9,382 nucleotides of DNA from Deltaproteobacteria bacterium (GCA_016934695.1 JAFGSH010000260.1:1-9382); one strand, 5' to 3'; shown: positions 1 to 7,802, counted from the first letter of the stretch. A program made the numbers and translations. Notes: a model not told the origin generated them from the sequence alone.

Positions 1-1431
1 CCCCTCCTCCTTGAACCTGATGACGATATAGCTCCCGTCGACAAAGAACACCCTGCCCGGATAGGGCTGGGTCCCGGATATCTCGAAGAGTGTCCCCTCC
101 ATGTCGGGGGAATAGCCGATCCGGGGGATTTCGGGGGTCGGCAGGAACAGGCCGGTCTCCGACATCTTCAGCCCCTCTTCCCGTGCGAGCTTCGCCATGT
201 CGGCCCCGCCCCTCAGGCGGCTGAGGATATCTTCGGCCTTTTCCTTTGCCGTCTCTGCGGCCTTGCCCTGGACGTAGCGTTCCCGGACCCTGTCCCGGAC
301 CTCCTGAAGCCCGGGAATGCGGGATGGTTTCAGCGAGACGAGCCTGAAGAGATAGTACCCCGTGTCGTCGGAAACGACGTGTCCCAGATCACCCTCCTCC
401 AAGCCGAACACATAGCCCCCCAGGCCCTGAATGCCGGCGAACCGGCCGGCGGGAGGGACGTTGCGGAAGAGCTCGGCGGTCTCTATCGTGAGTCCCCGCT
501 CTTTGGCGTATGCCTCGAAGTTTTCCTCCTGGTAGATGGTGTCGTGCGCCTCCGTCGCTTCTGCGTGGGCCGCATCCATGCCCTTGATCGATTTCAGTCT
601 GGAGACGATCTCGCCTCTCACTGTGGACAAGGGCTTCGTCTTCCCGTTGTCCTTGAAATCATCCGTATAGTCGTAATAGTCCTGTATTTCATCATCCGAT
701 ATGTCGGCGGTGGCGAAGGACTCCCCCTCGAAGACGATGTATTCGATCGTTGCCATCTGGGGGATCCGGAAGTCCTCGCCGTGTTCCTTCAGGTACGCCT
801 CCAGCACCTCTGCGGAGGGTTTCCCCTTGACCGTGCCGGTCTCGACGGGTACCCGTATGAAGTCCACATTGACCTTCCTGTTCTGCAGTTTGTGGATCTC
901 ATACACCTCCCGTTCCGATGCCTTCGCCGATTCCCTGATGAGCCGCTCCATCTTTTCAAGCCTGAGGGCTCTCCTCTGAATCGCCTCAAAGATCTCCGGC
1001 GTCATCCGCTGGTACCGGAGGGCGCGCTGGTACAGATCGCTGCTGAAGACCCCGTTCCTCTGAAAGGCCGGATGGGAGAAGATGAAGGCCTGGAGTTCTT
1101 CGTCGCTGACGTCCAGTTTCAACTCGTCCGCCTTCGACATGATGATCGCCTGGCCCAGGATGCTGTCGAAGGCCTGCTGTTTTACGCCGATCTGCTTGAT
1201 CAGATCGTCGGTGAGATGTTCGCCGTATTGCTGGCGGTACAATTCGAGCAGATTCTGGTACTCGTTTCTGAAATCCGCCTGCACGATTCGCGCCCCGTCT
1301 ATCATGGCGATGGTTTCCGTTTCCTGCGTTCCCCGCGTCGATCCGAAGTAGAAGACGAAGACGACGATGATGATGCCGAGCACGGCCTTCATGAGCCAGT
1401 TCTTGGCATGTTTCCGCATCAGTTGGAGCAT
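1..1431 (-). CDS. PpiD/SurA-N-like membrane-anchored periplasmic folding factor (3' end cut by window)
   Basis: The reverse strand reads open for 477 codons from an ATG at 1431-1429 to the left edge, with no stop. The N-terminus is basic with one membrane segment (about residues 13-30, NWLMKAVLGIIIVVFVFYFG), an inside-out anchor as in PpiD. A SurA_N/PpiD-type chaperone region follows at about residues 35-175, including the motif DFRNEYQNLLELYRQQYG and a helix-rich stretch. The rest looks like the C-terminal part of PpiD-type proteins (GYYLFRLVSLKPSRIPGLQEVR). I could not find a clean parvulin core in the visible part, so prolyl isomerase activity is doubtful. E. coli PpiD is 623 aa, so 100 or more residues may be missing. 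The first ATG is chosen because the N-terminus then matches family length and a weak GAGAGTG lies just upstream. Likely role: helping newly secreted envelope proteins fold at the outer face of the inner membrane. The gene is divergent from mreB. The general family is fairly sure; the exact subfamily is not. Confidence 0.85.
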   Translation of the reverse strand, partial: MLQLMRKHAKNWLMKAVLGIIIVVFVFYFGSTRGTQETETIAMIDGARIVQADFRNEYQNLLELYRQQYGEHLTDDLIKQIGVKQQAFDSILGQAIIMSKADELKLDVSDEELQAFIFSHPAFQRNGVFSSDLYQRALRYQRMTPEIFEAIQRRALRLEKMERLIRESAKASEREVYEIHKLQNRKVNVDFIRVPVETGTVKGKPSAEVLEAYLKEHGEDFRIPQMATIEYIVFEGESFATADISDDEIQDYYDYTDDFKDNGKTKPLSTVRGEIVSRLKSIKGMDAAHAEATEAHDTIYQEENFEAYAKERGLTIETAELFRNVPPAGRFAGIQGLGGYVFGLEEGDLGHVVSDDTGYYLFRLVSLKPSRIPGLQEVRDRVRERYVQGKAAETAKEKAEDILSRLRGGADMAKLAREEGLKMSETGLFLPTPEIPRIGYSPDMEGTLFEISGTQPYPGRVFFVDGSYIVIRFKEEG

Positions 1432-1465
1432 AGGTTCACTCTCTGCCTTTCAATTTTGGTGAGTT

Positions 1466-1495
1466 GCATTAGTAGTATAGTGGCATTCAAAATGC
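1466..1495. repeat. Cluster of three GCATT half-sites (possible operator)
   Basis: GCATT occurs at 1466-1470 and 1483-1487 as a direct repeat 17 bases apart. Its complement AATGC occurs at 1491-1495, making an inverted repeat GCATT-CAA-AATGC. The wider pair TTGCATT (1464-1470) and AATGCAA (1491-1497) is also inverted. These sites bracket the possible -10 of the minus-strand gene. That is where a repressor could bind, but a 5-base half-site can easily arise by chance. Confidence 0.3.
1474..1479 (-). promoter_or_regulatory. Possible -10 element for the PpiD-like gene
   Basis: On the minus strand the hexamer TATACT (5 of 6 matches to TATAAT) lies about 43 bases upstream of the start codon. It would give a leader of roughly 35 bases. 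No good -35 hexamer sits 16-18 bases upstream; TTGCAT occurs but only 12 bases away. The call is therefore weak. GCATT half-sites flank it on both sides. Confidence 0.3.
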
Positions 1496-1525
1496 AATAG
1501 TTTTCTGGCATGCGATGGATGAGGG

Positions 1526-1574
1526 CCGCCCGCCTTTCTTTGCCTCCGATTCCACCCGCGGGCGGGTTGTTTTT
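1526..1574 (+). terminator. Terminator-like GC-rich inverted repeat upstream of the mreB promoter
   Basis: CCGCCCGC at 1526-1533 is perfectly complementary to GCGGGCGG at 1558-1565, leaving a 24-base loop. A tighter alternative hairpin, ACCCG-CGGG-CGGGT, lies at 1554-1567. The run TTGTTTTT follows at 1567-1574. Read on the plus strand this resembles a Rho-independent terminator. There is no plus-strand gene upstream for it to end, so it could instead insulate mreB from upstream antisense transcription or be a DNA-level palindrome. Confidence 0.4.
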
Positions 1575-1576
1575 AA

Positions 1577-2678
<1,102 letters not shown>

Positions 2679-2689
2679 CCATCGGCCCT

Positions 2690-2735
2690 GAGGACTGCCT
2701 CTGAATCTCAGATGGCGGTCTTCTGCTGTTTGTTG
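2690..2735 (+). terminator. Hairpin between mreB and mreC, attenuator- or terminator-like
   Basis: GACTGCCTCTGA (2693-2704) folds against TCAGATGGCGGTC (2708-2720) with a three-base ATC loop, one G-U pair and one bulged T at 2713. The stem can be extended outward to 2690 and 2723, for about 15 pairs. A T-rich but interrupted tract follows (to about 2735). This is a strong RNA hairpin in an 84-base gap inside an operon. A partial terminator lowering mreC-rodA relative to mreB is the likely reading. A stability element at the mreB mRNA 3' end is the alternative. Confidence 0.5.
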
Positions 2736-2762
2736 TGCGGATGTCGGCGAAGAGGGTAGGAA

Positions 2763-3590
2763 ATGGCGTCCCCTAAAAGATTGTACACCGTTGTCGCGCT
2801 CCTTGTCCTTGCCGCCGTCTTTCTTATCAGCTCTTCCCTCTATTTCAAATCACTCGGAAAAACGAGCTTCCTCAAGAAGATCACCCTGGAGGCGGCGGTG
2901 CCCCTGGGAAGTGCCGTCAATTCGGCGCTTGGCTCCATCGGTACAATATGGAAGCGGTATGTCATGCTGGTGGGCCTGGAAGAGAGGAACAGGGAGCTGG
3001 AGGAGACGGTCGCGTCCCTGACACGGGAGGTCAATGAATGCCGGGAGATGGCCCTTGAATGCATGCGGCTTCGGAGCCTGATGGTCATGAAGAGCGAGCT
3101 CGGGTTTTCGACCGTCGCCGCCGAGGTGGTGGGAAGAAACAGGGCATCCGTGTTCCGCACGGTGTTGATCGACAAGGGGTCTTCAGACGGGATAGAGGCG
3201 GGATTCCCGGTGGTGACCGCGGAGGGAGTGACGGGCAGGATCATAGAGGTTTCGTGGAACGTCTCCAAGGTGCTCCTCCTGGTGGATTACAACAGCAACA
3301 TAGACGCCCTGATCCAGAGGAACCGCTGCCAGGGGGTGCTCCAGGGCGCCGGCACCTCCGGGTGCATACTGAAATACATCCAGCGGTCCGAAGAGGTGCG
3401 GGTGGGGGATGTGGTCGTGGCTTCGGGCCTCGCAGGTGTCTTCCCCAAGGGATTGCGCCTGGGAACGGTTGCCGAGGTCGAGAAGAGGGATGCCGATCTC
3501 TTTCAGCGGATCACGGTGCATCCGACGGTTGACATTGCCAAGCTGGAAGAGGTACTGGTTATCATCAAGAAAGGGAGGGAGGGCCGATGA
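2763..3590 (+). CDS. mreC: MreC, rod-shape-determining periplasmic scaffold
   Basis: A 275-residue bitopic inner-membrane protein that links MreB to RodA/PBP2 and activates PBP2. The order seen is a short cytoplasmic N-terminus, one membrane segment at about residues 9-28, and a coiled coil at about 72-108 (EERNRELEETVASLTREVNE) that mediates dimerisation. The two-lobed beta domain follows at about 115-270. Family signatures near the end include RVGDVVVASGLAGVFPKGL and a VDIAKLEEVLVI-type C-terminal strand. Length is normal. ATG at 2763 has AGAGGG six bases upstream. The stop overlaps the mreD start (ATGA), suggesting translational coupling. Confidence 0.95.
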   Translation: MASPKRLYTVVALLVLAAVFLISSSLYFKSLGKTSFLKKITLEAAVPLGSAVNSALGSIGTIWKRYVMLVGLEERNRELEETVASLTREVNECREMALECMRLRSLMVMKSELGFSTVAAEVVGRNRASVFRTVLIDKGSSDGIEAGFPVVTAEGVTGRIIEVSWNVSKVLLLVDYNSNIDALIQRNRCQGVLQGAGTSGCILKYIQRSEEVRVGDVVVASGLAGVFPKGLRLGTVAEVEKRDADLFQRITVHPTVDIAKLEEVLVIIKKGREGR

Positions 3591-4099
3591 TATACTATCT
3601 CCTGGTCCCGATCTTCTCCCTGCTCCTGGTAACCATTCAGCTCACCCTGTTCGATATACTGTTTTTGGGGAAGGCGGCACCGGAGATATCATTGATGCTG
3701 GTCATATATGCGGGCTTCTACCTGGATGTTGCACGGGGAAGCGCCCTGTCCATTATCCTGGGCTTTTTGATGGATTGCATGACGGGTGCCGTATCGGGTC
3801 TTTTCGTGTTCAGCTACCTGCTGATATTCCTGTTCTCCAGAGTGATCTCGTTCAGGGTGTATGCCGGGGGGATGGTCTTTACCATGAGCTTTACGCTTGT
3901 GTGTGTCCTTCTTGAAAAGTTCCTGATAATCTTGATGTATAAGACACTATACGGTATGAACGTCTTGTATGATATACTCAATGTTTCGTTGTTCCAGACT
4001 GTGGTTACCGGTGTGTTGGCACCCGCCTTTTTTGCCCTGTTTCGGCGCCTTGAGGTTTTGCTGAGTGTTTGTGAATCGAGATCGTCTGGAGAATTATGA
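3587..4099 (+). CDS. mreD: MreD, rod-shape-determining integral membrane protein
   Basis: A 170-residue, very hydrophobic protein with about five or six predicted membrane segments, of the usual MreD length. MreD belongs to the elongasome core in the inner membrane and works with MreC; its biochemical role is not well defined. Sequence conservation in this family is low, so the call leans on the hydrophobic profile, the PEISLMLVIYAGFYLDVARG-type stretch (DxxRG motif), and position directly between mreC and mrdA. The start overlaps the mreC stop (ATGA at 3587-3590), with a strong purine run GGGAGGGAGGG just before it. The 3' end overlaps the proposed mrdA start by 35 bases. Confidence 0.92.
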   Translation: MIYYLLVPIFSLLLVTIQLTLFDILFLGKAAPEISLMLVIYAGFYLDVARGSALSIILGFLMDCMTGAVSGLFVFSYLLIFLFSRVISFRVYAGGMVFTMSFTLVCVLLEKFLIILMYKTLYGMNVLYDILNVSLFQTVVTGVLAPAFFALFRRLEVLLSVCESRSSGEL

Positions 4100-5912
4100 T
4101 CCGCAGAGGTTCAGGACAAAGATCCGCGCCTTCACGTGGCTGGTAGTGTGCGTCTTCTTTCTCCTGGTTGCCAGGACGTGGTATCTCCAGATTGCCAGGG
4201 GGGATACGCTCCGACAGCGGTCTGAAAACAACCGTATCCGTATCCAGGAGATCAAACCGTTGCGGGGGTTGATCGTCGATACCCGTGGAGATATCCTGGT
4301 GGACAATCAGCCTTCGTTTGATATATCCGTCATTCCCGAGATTGCAAAGGATACCGTCGATGTCGGCTTCAGGCTGGCGAACCTGTGCGATTGGGGGGGC
4401 GAGGGCCTCTCCTTTGAAAAGACCTTCTTCAAATCCGGCAAACCCTTTATCCCCGTCAAGGTCGCCCGAAATATCGGCAGGGATAAACTGGCGGCGGTGG
4501 AGACCAATTCCCTGAACCTCCCCGGCGTGGTTGTCGAGGTGGTGCCCGTGCGGGAGTACATATATGGAGATATGATGGCCCACATCCTCGGGTATGTGGG
4601 GGAGATATCCACCTCCGAGATGGAAAGAAGCGCCTTTGCCGCTTACCGGGCGGACGACATCATCGGGAAGTACGGGATCGAAAAGTATCTGGACGGGGCC
4701 CTCAAGGGAAAGAGCGGCGGGGAGCAGGTGGAGGTTGATGCGGCCGGAAGGAGGCTGAATATCCTGGGAAGAGTCGACCCGGTCTCCGGCTATAAAGTCG
4801 TTCTGAATATTGATTCCGATCTTCAGAAGGTGTGCTGGGATGCCTTCCAGGAGAAGGCCGGGACGGCGATCGTCATGGATCCGCGCAGCGGTGCGGTCAT
4901 GGCCATGGTGAGCAAGCCTTCCTTTGATCCGAACCTCTTTAACCGCGGGATCTCCGGAGAAAACTGGAAGGAGCTGACGACGAACCCTCTGTGTCCCCTG
5001 CAGAACCGGGCCATTTCCGGGCAATATCCTCCGGGGTCCACCTATAAGCTGGTCGTCGCGGCGGCGGCGCTCGAGGAAGGCCTGATAACGGAGGATACCG
5101 AAATATTTTGCAACGGCACCTATCAGATGGGAGACCGCACCTTCAGGTGCTGGAAGAAGGGCGGTCATGGGACCGTGAATCTGCATCGCGCCATTGTGGA
5201 ATCGTGCGATGTCTACTTTTACCATCTGGGGGAGATGCTCGGCGTTGACAGACTGGCGGAGTATGCCGAAAAGTTCGGGTTCGGATCCGAGACGGGGATA
5301 TCCCTTCCGGGAGAGAAGGGGGGCCTGGTTCCCTCACGGGAATGGAAGCGAAAGCGGTTCGGCGAGTCCTGGCAGAGGGGGGAAACCACCTCATTGGCTA
5401 TAGGCCAGGGATTCGTCCTCGTCACGCCGCTCCAATTGCTCAGGGCGTATTGCGCGCTGGCGAATGGGGGAGAGCTCTATAGACCGCGGCTGATCAAGAG
5501 GATCGAAGCGGCGGATGGGCTGACGATCGGAGAGTTTTTCCCCGAAGCGGAGGGCACTATCCCCCTCAGCAAGAAGAATGCCGATATCCTGAGGTACGGT
5601 CTGTGGGGCGTGGTGAACGAGCCTCACGGCACGGGGTGGGCGCTTAAGAGAGGGGAAAAGGACGTGTGCGGCAAGACAGGCACGGCTCAGGTCATAAGCC
5701 TGCGGGAGGATGAAGGCAAAATCGCGGATGATGATATCCCGTACCGTTTCAGGGATCATGCCCTCTTTGTCTGTTTCGCGCCGTACAAGGACCCCGTGAT
5801 GGCCGTTGCGGTTGTCGTGGAGCACGGAGGCCACGGCGGCTCGACGGCCGCCCCCATCGCGCGCAGGATCGTTGACGGGTATTTTAGTCTTGAACGGGAG
5901 AGAGGCATGTGA
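4065..5912 (+). CDS. mrdA: Penicillin-binding protein 2 (PBP2), elongasome D,D-transpeptidase
   Basis: A 615-residue class B penicillin-binding protein that cross-links lateral-wall peptidoglycan with RodA. One membrane anchor lies at about residues 22-41. The PBP dimerisation/pedestal region follows (PLRGLIVDTRGDILVDNQPS, from about 65). The transpeptidase domain covers about 260-605 and has all three active-site motifs: STYK with nucleophile Ser325, SCD at 380-382 (the SxD form usual in PBP2), and KTGT at 537-540. The GTG at 4065 is chosen because GAGG sits nine bases upstream (4052-4055). A second in-frame GTG at 4071 is the alternative and would change the protein by two residues. The ATG overlapping the mreD stop is out of frame. 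The stop is one base from the rodA start. The gene is intact. Confidence 0.96.
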   Translation: MFVNRDRLENYDPQRFRTKIRAFTWLVVCVFFLLVARTWYLQIARGDTLRQRSENNRIRIQEIKPLRGLIVDTRGDILVDNQPSFDISVIPEIAKDTVDVGFRLANLCDWGGEGLSFEKTFFKSGKPFIPVKVARNIGRDKLAAVETNSLNLPGVVVEVVPVREYIYGDMMAHILGYVGEISTSEMERSAFAAYRADDIIGKYGIEKYLDGALKGKSGGEQVEVDAAGRRLNILGRVDPVSGYKVVLNIDSDLQKVCWDAFQEKAGTAIVMDPRSGAVMAMVSKPSFDPNLFNRGISGENWKELTTNPLCPLQNRAISGQYPPGSTYKLVVAAAALEEGLITEDTEIFCNGTYQMGDRTFRCWKKGGHGTVNLHRAIVESCDVYFYHLGEMLGVDRLAEYAEKFGFGSETGISLPGEKGGLVPSREWKRKRFGESWQRGETTSLAIGQGFVLVTPLQLLRAYCALANGGELYRPRLIKRIEAADGLTIGEFFPEAEGTIPLSKKNADILRYGLWGVVNEPHGTGWALKRGEKDVCGKTGTAQVISLREDEGKIADDDIPYRFRDHALFVCFAPYKDPVMAVAVVVEHGGHGGSTAAPIARRIVDGYFSLERERGM

Positions 5913-5913
5913 G

Positions 5914-7017
5914 ATGAAGATAGACCGCCGGCTGCTGATCAATTTCGACTGGGTCTTCCTGGGGGCGGTGCTCCTGATAAGCGTCATCGGGATCCTGAAT
6001 ATCTACAGCGCCAGCCATAACCTGTACGTGCGGGGGGAGCCTCACTACGTGAAACAGATATACTGGCTTCTGGTGGGGCTTGCCCTGATGGTTGTCACCT
6101 TCAGCGTCGACTACCACACCATCATGCGGCACGCCTATCTCATCTACCTGATTTCCATCGTGCTCCTTTTTCTGGTTTCACTGTACGGAACCATTACCCA
6201 CGGCTCACAGCGATGGCTGGTTCTGTGGGGATTCTCCTTCCAGCCGTCGGAATTGATGAAGCTGGCCCTGATCATTGTCCTGGCGAGGTATTTCAGCGAT
6301 AACGCACAGGAGAGGTACCATGCGGGGAATATTCTGATTCTGCTTGCCATTGTGGGGGTTCCGGTCTATATGATAGCGCGGCAGCCGGACCTGGGCACGG
6401 CCATGTTCATCGTGCTCCTCTTCGGCTCCATAGTCATCTTTGCCGGAATCGGCAGGAAGCTTATCGTATGGGGGATTGCGAGCGGCATGGTGCTGGCCCC
6501 GCTGTTCTGGTTTGTTTTGAAGGATTACCAGAAGGAGAGGATCCTGACCTTTCTGAACCCGGAGCGTGATCCGCTCGGAACGGGGTATCACATCATACAA
6601 TCCATCATCGCCGTCGGTTCCGGGAGTCTCTGGGGGAAGGGTTTCATGAGAGGGACCCAGACCCAGCTGAAGTTTCTGCCGGAGCAGCAGACGGACTTCG
6701 CCTTCTCCGTTTTTGCCGAGGAATGGGGGTTTGCAGGGGTTGTGGTCCTGATGTTCATATTTCTTGCGTTACTGCTGTGGAGTTTGAAAATTACCCAGAG
6801 TGCGAGGGATCTGCCGGGGACCTTGCTGGCTTTCGGAGTGACTATGTTCATGTTCTGGGGTATATGTATCAACATCGGCATGGTTCTGGGCATATTCCCC
6901 GTTGTGGGGATACCCCTTCCCTTCTTCAGTTACGGGGGGTCTTCGATGGTTGCCTTGATGATGGGGGCTGGTCTGCTGATGAATGTGAGTATGAGGAGGT
7001 TCATCCTCCAGCCGTGA
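5914..7017 (+). CDS. rodA: RodA, SEDS-family peptidoglycan glycosyltransferase
   Basis: A 367-residue multispanning inner-membrane protein (about ten membrane segments) that polymerises lipid II into glycan strands in complex with PBP2. SEDS hallmarks are present: RQPDLGTA (Asp159), the extracellular motif LPEQQTDFAFSVFAEEWGF with the presumed catalytic Asp261, matching Asp262 of E. coli RodA, and the C-terminal signature PFFSYGGSSM (336-345). The ATG at 5914 is used rather than the longer in-frame opening at 5806. It has GGGAGAGAGG eight bases upstream, follows the mrdA stop by one base, and starts the protein at the family's usual N-terminus (MKIDRRLLINFDW). FtsW is the other SEDS option, but pairing with mrdA in the mre operon favours RodA. 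Confidence 0.96.
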   Translation: MKIDRRLLINFDWVFLGAVLLISVIGILNIYSASHNLYVRGEPHYVKQIYWLLVGLALMVVTFSVDYHTIMRHAYLIYLISIVLLFLVSLYGTITHGSQRWLVLWGFSFQPSELMKLALIIVLARYFSDNAQERYHAGNILILLAIVGVPVYMIARQPDLGTAMFIVLLFGSIVIFAGIGRKLIVWGIASGMVLAPLFWFVLKDYQKERILTFLNPERDPLGTGYHIIQSIIAVGSGSLWGKGFMRGTQTQLKFLPEQQTDFAFSVFAEEWGFAGVVVLMFIFLALLLWSLKITQSARDLPGTLLAFGVTMFMFWGICINIGMVLGIFPVVGIPLPFFSYGGSSMVALMMGAGLLMNVSMRRFILQP

Positions 7018-7114
7018 AGACGCGGGGGATGTACCGTGTGGGGCACGTTCCGGTCGCCGCTCACGCAACCGGCACCACGGGTGAAGGCCCTGAAAAGAAG
7101 AGGAAGAGAGTGAG

Positions 7115-7130
7115 AGGGTCATTCGACCCT
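7115..7130 (+). other. Small hairpin between rodA and the bactofilin gene
   Basis: AGGGTC (7115-7120) and GACCCT (7125-7130) form a perfect six-base stem with an ATTC loop, followed by GTTTGTG. It lies 35 bases before the bactofilin ATG. It could be a weak terminator for the mre-rodA transcript or an mRNA processing/stability element. The T tract is too short to call it a terminator firmly. The rest of the 147-base gap is mostly purine-rich, and I see no clear promoter in it. Confidence 0.35.
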
Positions 7131-7164
7131 GTTTGTGAGAGGAGTAAGAGAGAGGAGATTCCGG

Positions 7165-7551
7165 ATGGCGGACAAGAGAAAGGACATCGGCGAGGACATA
7201 AAGGCCTTTTTGGGCAAGGGTGCGGAATTTAACGGAAAGCTCATCCTCAACGGGTCGGTGCGGATCGATGGCGAATTCAGAGGGGAGGCGCTGGGAAGCG
7301 GGACGCTGATCATCGGGGAAGGGGCTTACGCCGAAGCGGATATTGCGGTTGACAGCATCATGATCTCCGGCGAGGTGAGGGGTAACCTCGATATCAAGGA
7401 AAAGACCGAGATTTCATCCACCGGCAGACTGGTGGGCAACGTCAGGACATCACTCCTTGTGGTGAGAGAAGGGGCGGTTATCGACGGGGCGTGCCAGATG
7501 TCGAGCGGCGGTGACGCGGGTGGAGATTTGACGGATACCACAACCGAATAA
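7165..7551 (+). CDS. Bactofilin (polymer-forming cytoskeletal protein, DUF583)
   Basis: A 128-residue bactofilin. These proteins self-assemble without nucleotide into filaments through a right-handed beta-helix core, and act as scaffolds for envelope growth, stalks or chromosome-segregation factors. The sequence shows the family opening AFLGKGAEFNGKLILNGSVR (about residues 14-33), then repeated short strands with regularly spaced glycines (DGEFRGE, SGEVRGN, TGRLVGN) and the end motif EGAVIDGACQM. A short disordered acidic/threonine tail follows. ATG at 7165 is preferred over the in-frame ATG at 7135 because AGAGGAGA lies seven bases upstream and the protein then begins at the usual MADKRKD-type N-terminus. 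Sitting directly after rodA suggests a role in cell shape; co-transcription with rodA is possible but unproven given the 147-base gap. Confidence 0.93.
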   Translation: MADKRKDIGEDIKAFLGKGAEFNGKLILNGSVRIDGEFRGEALGSGTLIIGEGAYAEADIAVDSIMISGEVRGNLDIKEKTEISSTGRLVGNVRTSLLVVREGAVIDGACQMSSGGDAGGDLTDTTTE

Positions 7552-7625
7552 CGAGCCTATCTTACGGGGAGACACCACAAAAAACCCATTCCCCTCTCTG
7601 CGATGCGGATCACGGCATTTGAATA

Positions 7626-7638
7626 TGACCGCCGGTCA
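7626..7638. promoter_or_regulatory. Palindrome TGACC-GCC-GGTCA upstream of the atp promoter
   Basis: A perfect five-base inverted repeat with a three-base centre ends eight bases before the -35 hexamer of the proposed atp promoter and runs into an A tract (7638-7645). The location suits an activator or repressor site, and the A tract could act as an UP element. No regulator is identified, so the function is inferred. Confidence 0.35.
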
Positions 7639-7646
7639 AAAAAAAC

Positions 7647-7676
7647 TTGACAAGATACCGGAGTTATGGTTAGTAC
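7647..7676 (+). promoter_or_regulatory. Probable promoter of the atp cluster
   Basis: A perfect -35 hexamer TTGACA (7647-7652) is preceded by an A-rich stretch and followed, after 18 bases, by TAGTAC (7671-7676; 3 of 6 matches to the -10 consensus). The predicted start is near 7683, leaving a leader of about 120 bases before atpF'. The strong -35 and the position upstream of a tightly packed operon support it; the poor -10 keeps confidence moderate. Confidence 0.55.
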
Positions 7677-7681
7677 TCTCC

Positions 7682-7786
7682 GGCCTGAGGCAGGCGGCGA
7701 GCGCCCAGACGTGGCGCGGATCGGCGGATACCGAAGGCGGGGCTTTTTCAAGAATGTTTGGGCGCCGGGAGTGGTGCGCAACCCAA
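7682..7786 (+). promoter_or_regulatory. Structured 5' leader of the atp cluster with competing pairings
   Basis: The GC-rich leader contains GCCTG-AGG-CAGGC (7683-7695 region), TCGG-CGGATA-CCGA (7721-7734), and a long-range match of GCGCCCA (7701-7707) to TGGGCGC (7759-7765). TTGGG at 7758-7762 can alternatively pair with CCCAA at 7782-7786, next to the AAGGG near the atpF' start. GGGC at 7740-7743, ahead of five T (7744-7748), can also pair with GCCC at 7703-7706. This is attenuator-like geometry. I do not recognise a known riboswitch class. Confidence 0.35.
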
Positions 7787-7802
7787 GGGATGGTGAACGG
7801 CG

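Noticed and set aside
379..1500. 373-codon plus-strand ORF opposite the PpiD-like gene
   Set aside because: It mirrors the minus-strand gene, whose translation shows an anchor and chaperone domain. The acidic run near its end is just the complement of the isoleucine/valine-rich membrane segment. No family resemblance or ribosome site.
4005..5225. 406-codon minus-strand ORF opposite mrdA
   Set aside because: It lies antisense to the clear PBP2 gene, has no recognisable domain and no start signal. Long antisense ORFs are common in GC-rich coding DNA.
5806..5913. 36-codon N-terminal extension of rodA
   Set aside because: It overlaps the conserved end of mrdA in another frame and has no family match. 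The ATG at 5914 has a good ribosome site and the usual RodA N-terminus.
5391..5987. 198-codon minus-strand ORF across the mrdA-rodA junction
   Set aside because: It is antisense to conserved PBP2 and RodA sequence including the KTG motif, with no domain seen.
7030..7232. Small plus-strand ORF from 7030, upstream of and overlapping the bactofilin start
   Set aside because: The G run touches its ATG with no spacing, its composition is low-complexity basic, and it runs into the bactofilin gene out of frame.
7566..7594. GGGGA / TCCCC pair after the bactofilin stop as a terminator
   Set aside because: Only five pairs with a 19-base loop, and no T tract follows; too weak to call.
7682..7802. Known riboswitch (cyclic di-GMP, cobalamin or sodium class) in the atp leader
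   Set aside because: Some fragments look loosely similar (CCGAAGGCGGGG), but the conserved cores of these classes are not present in order.
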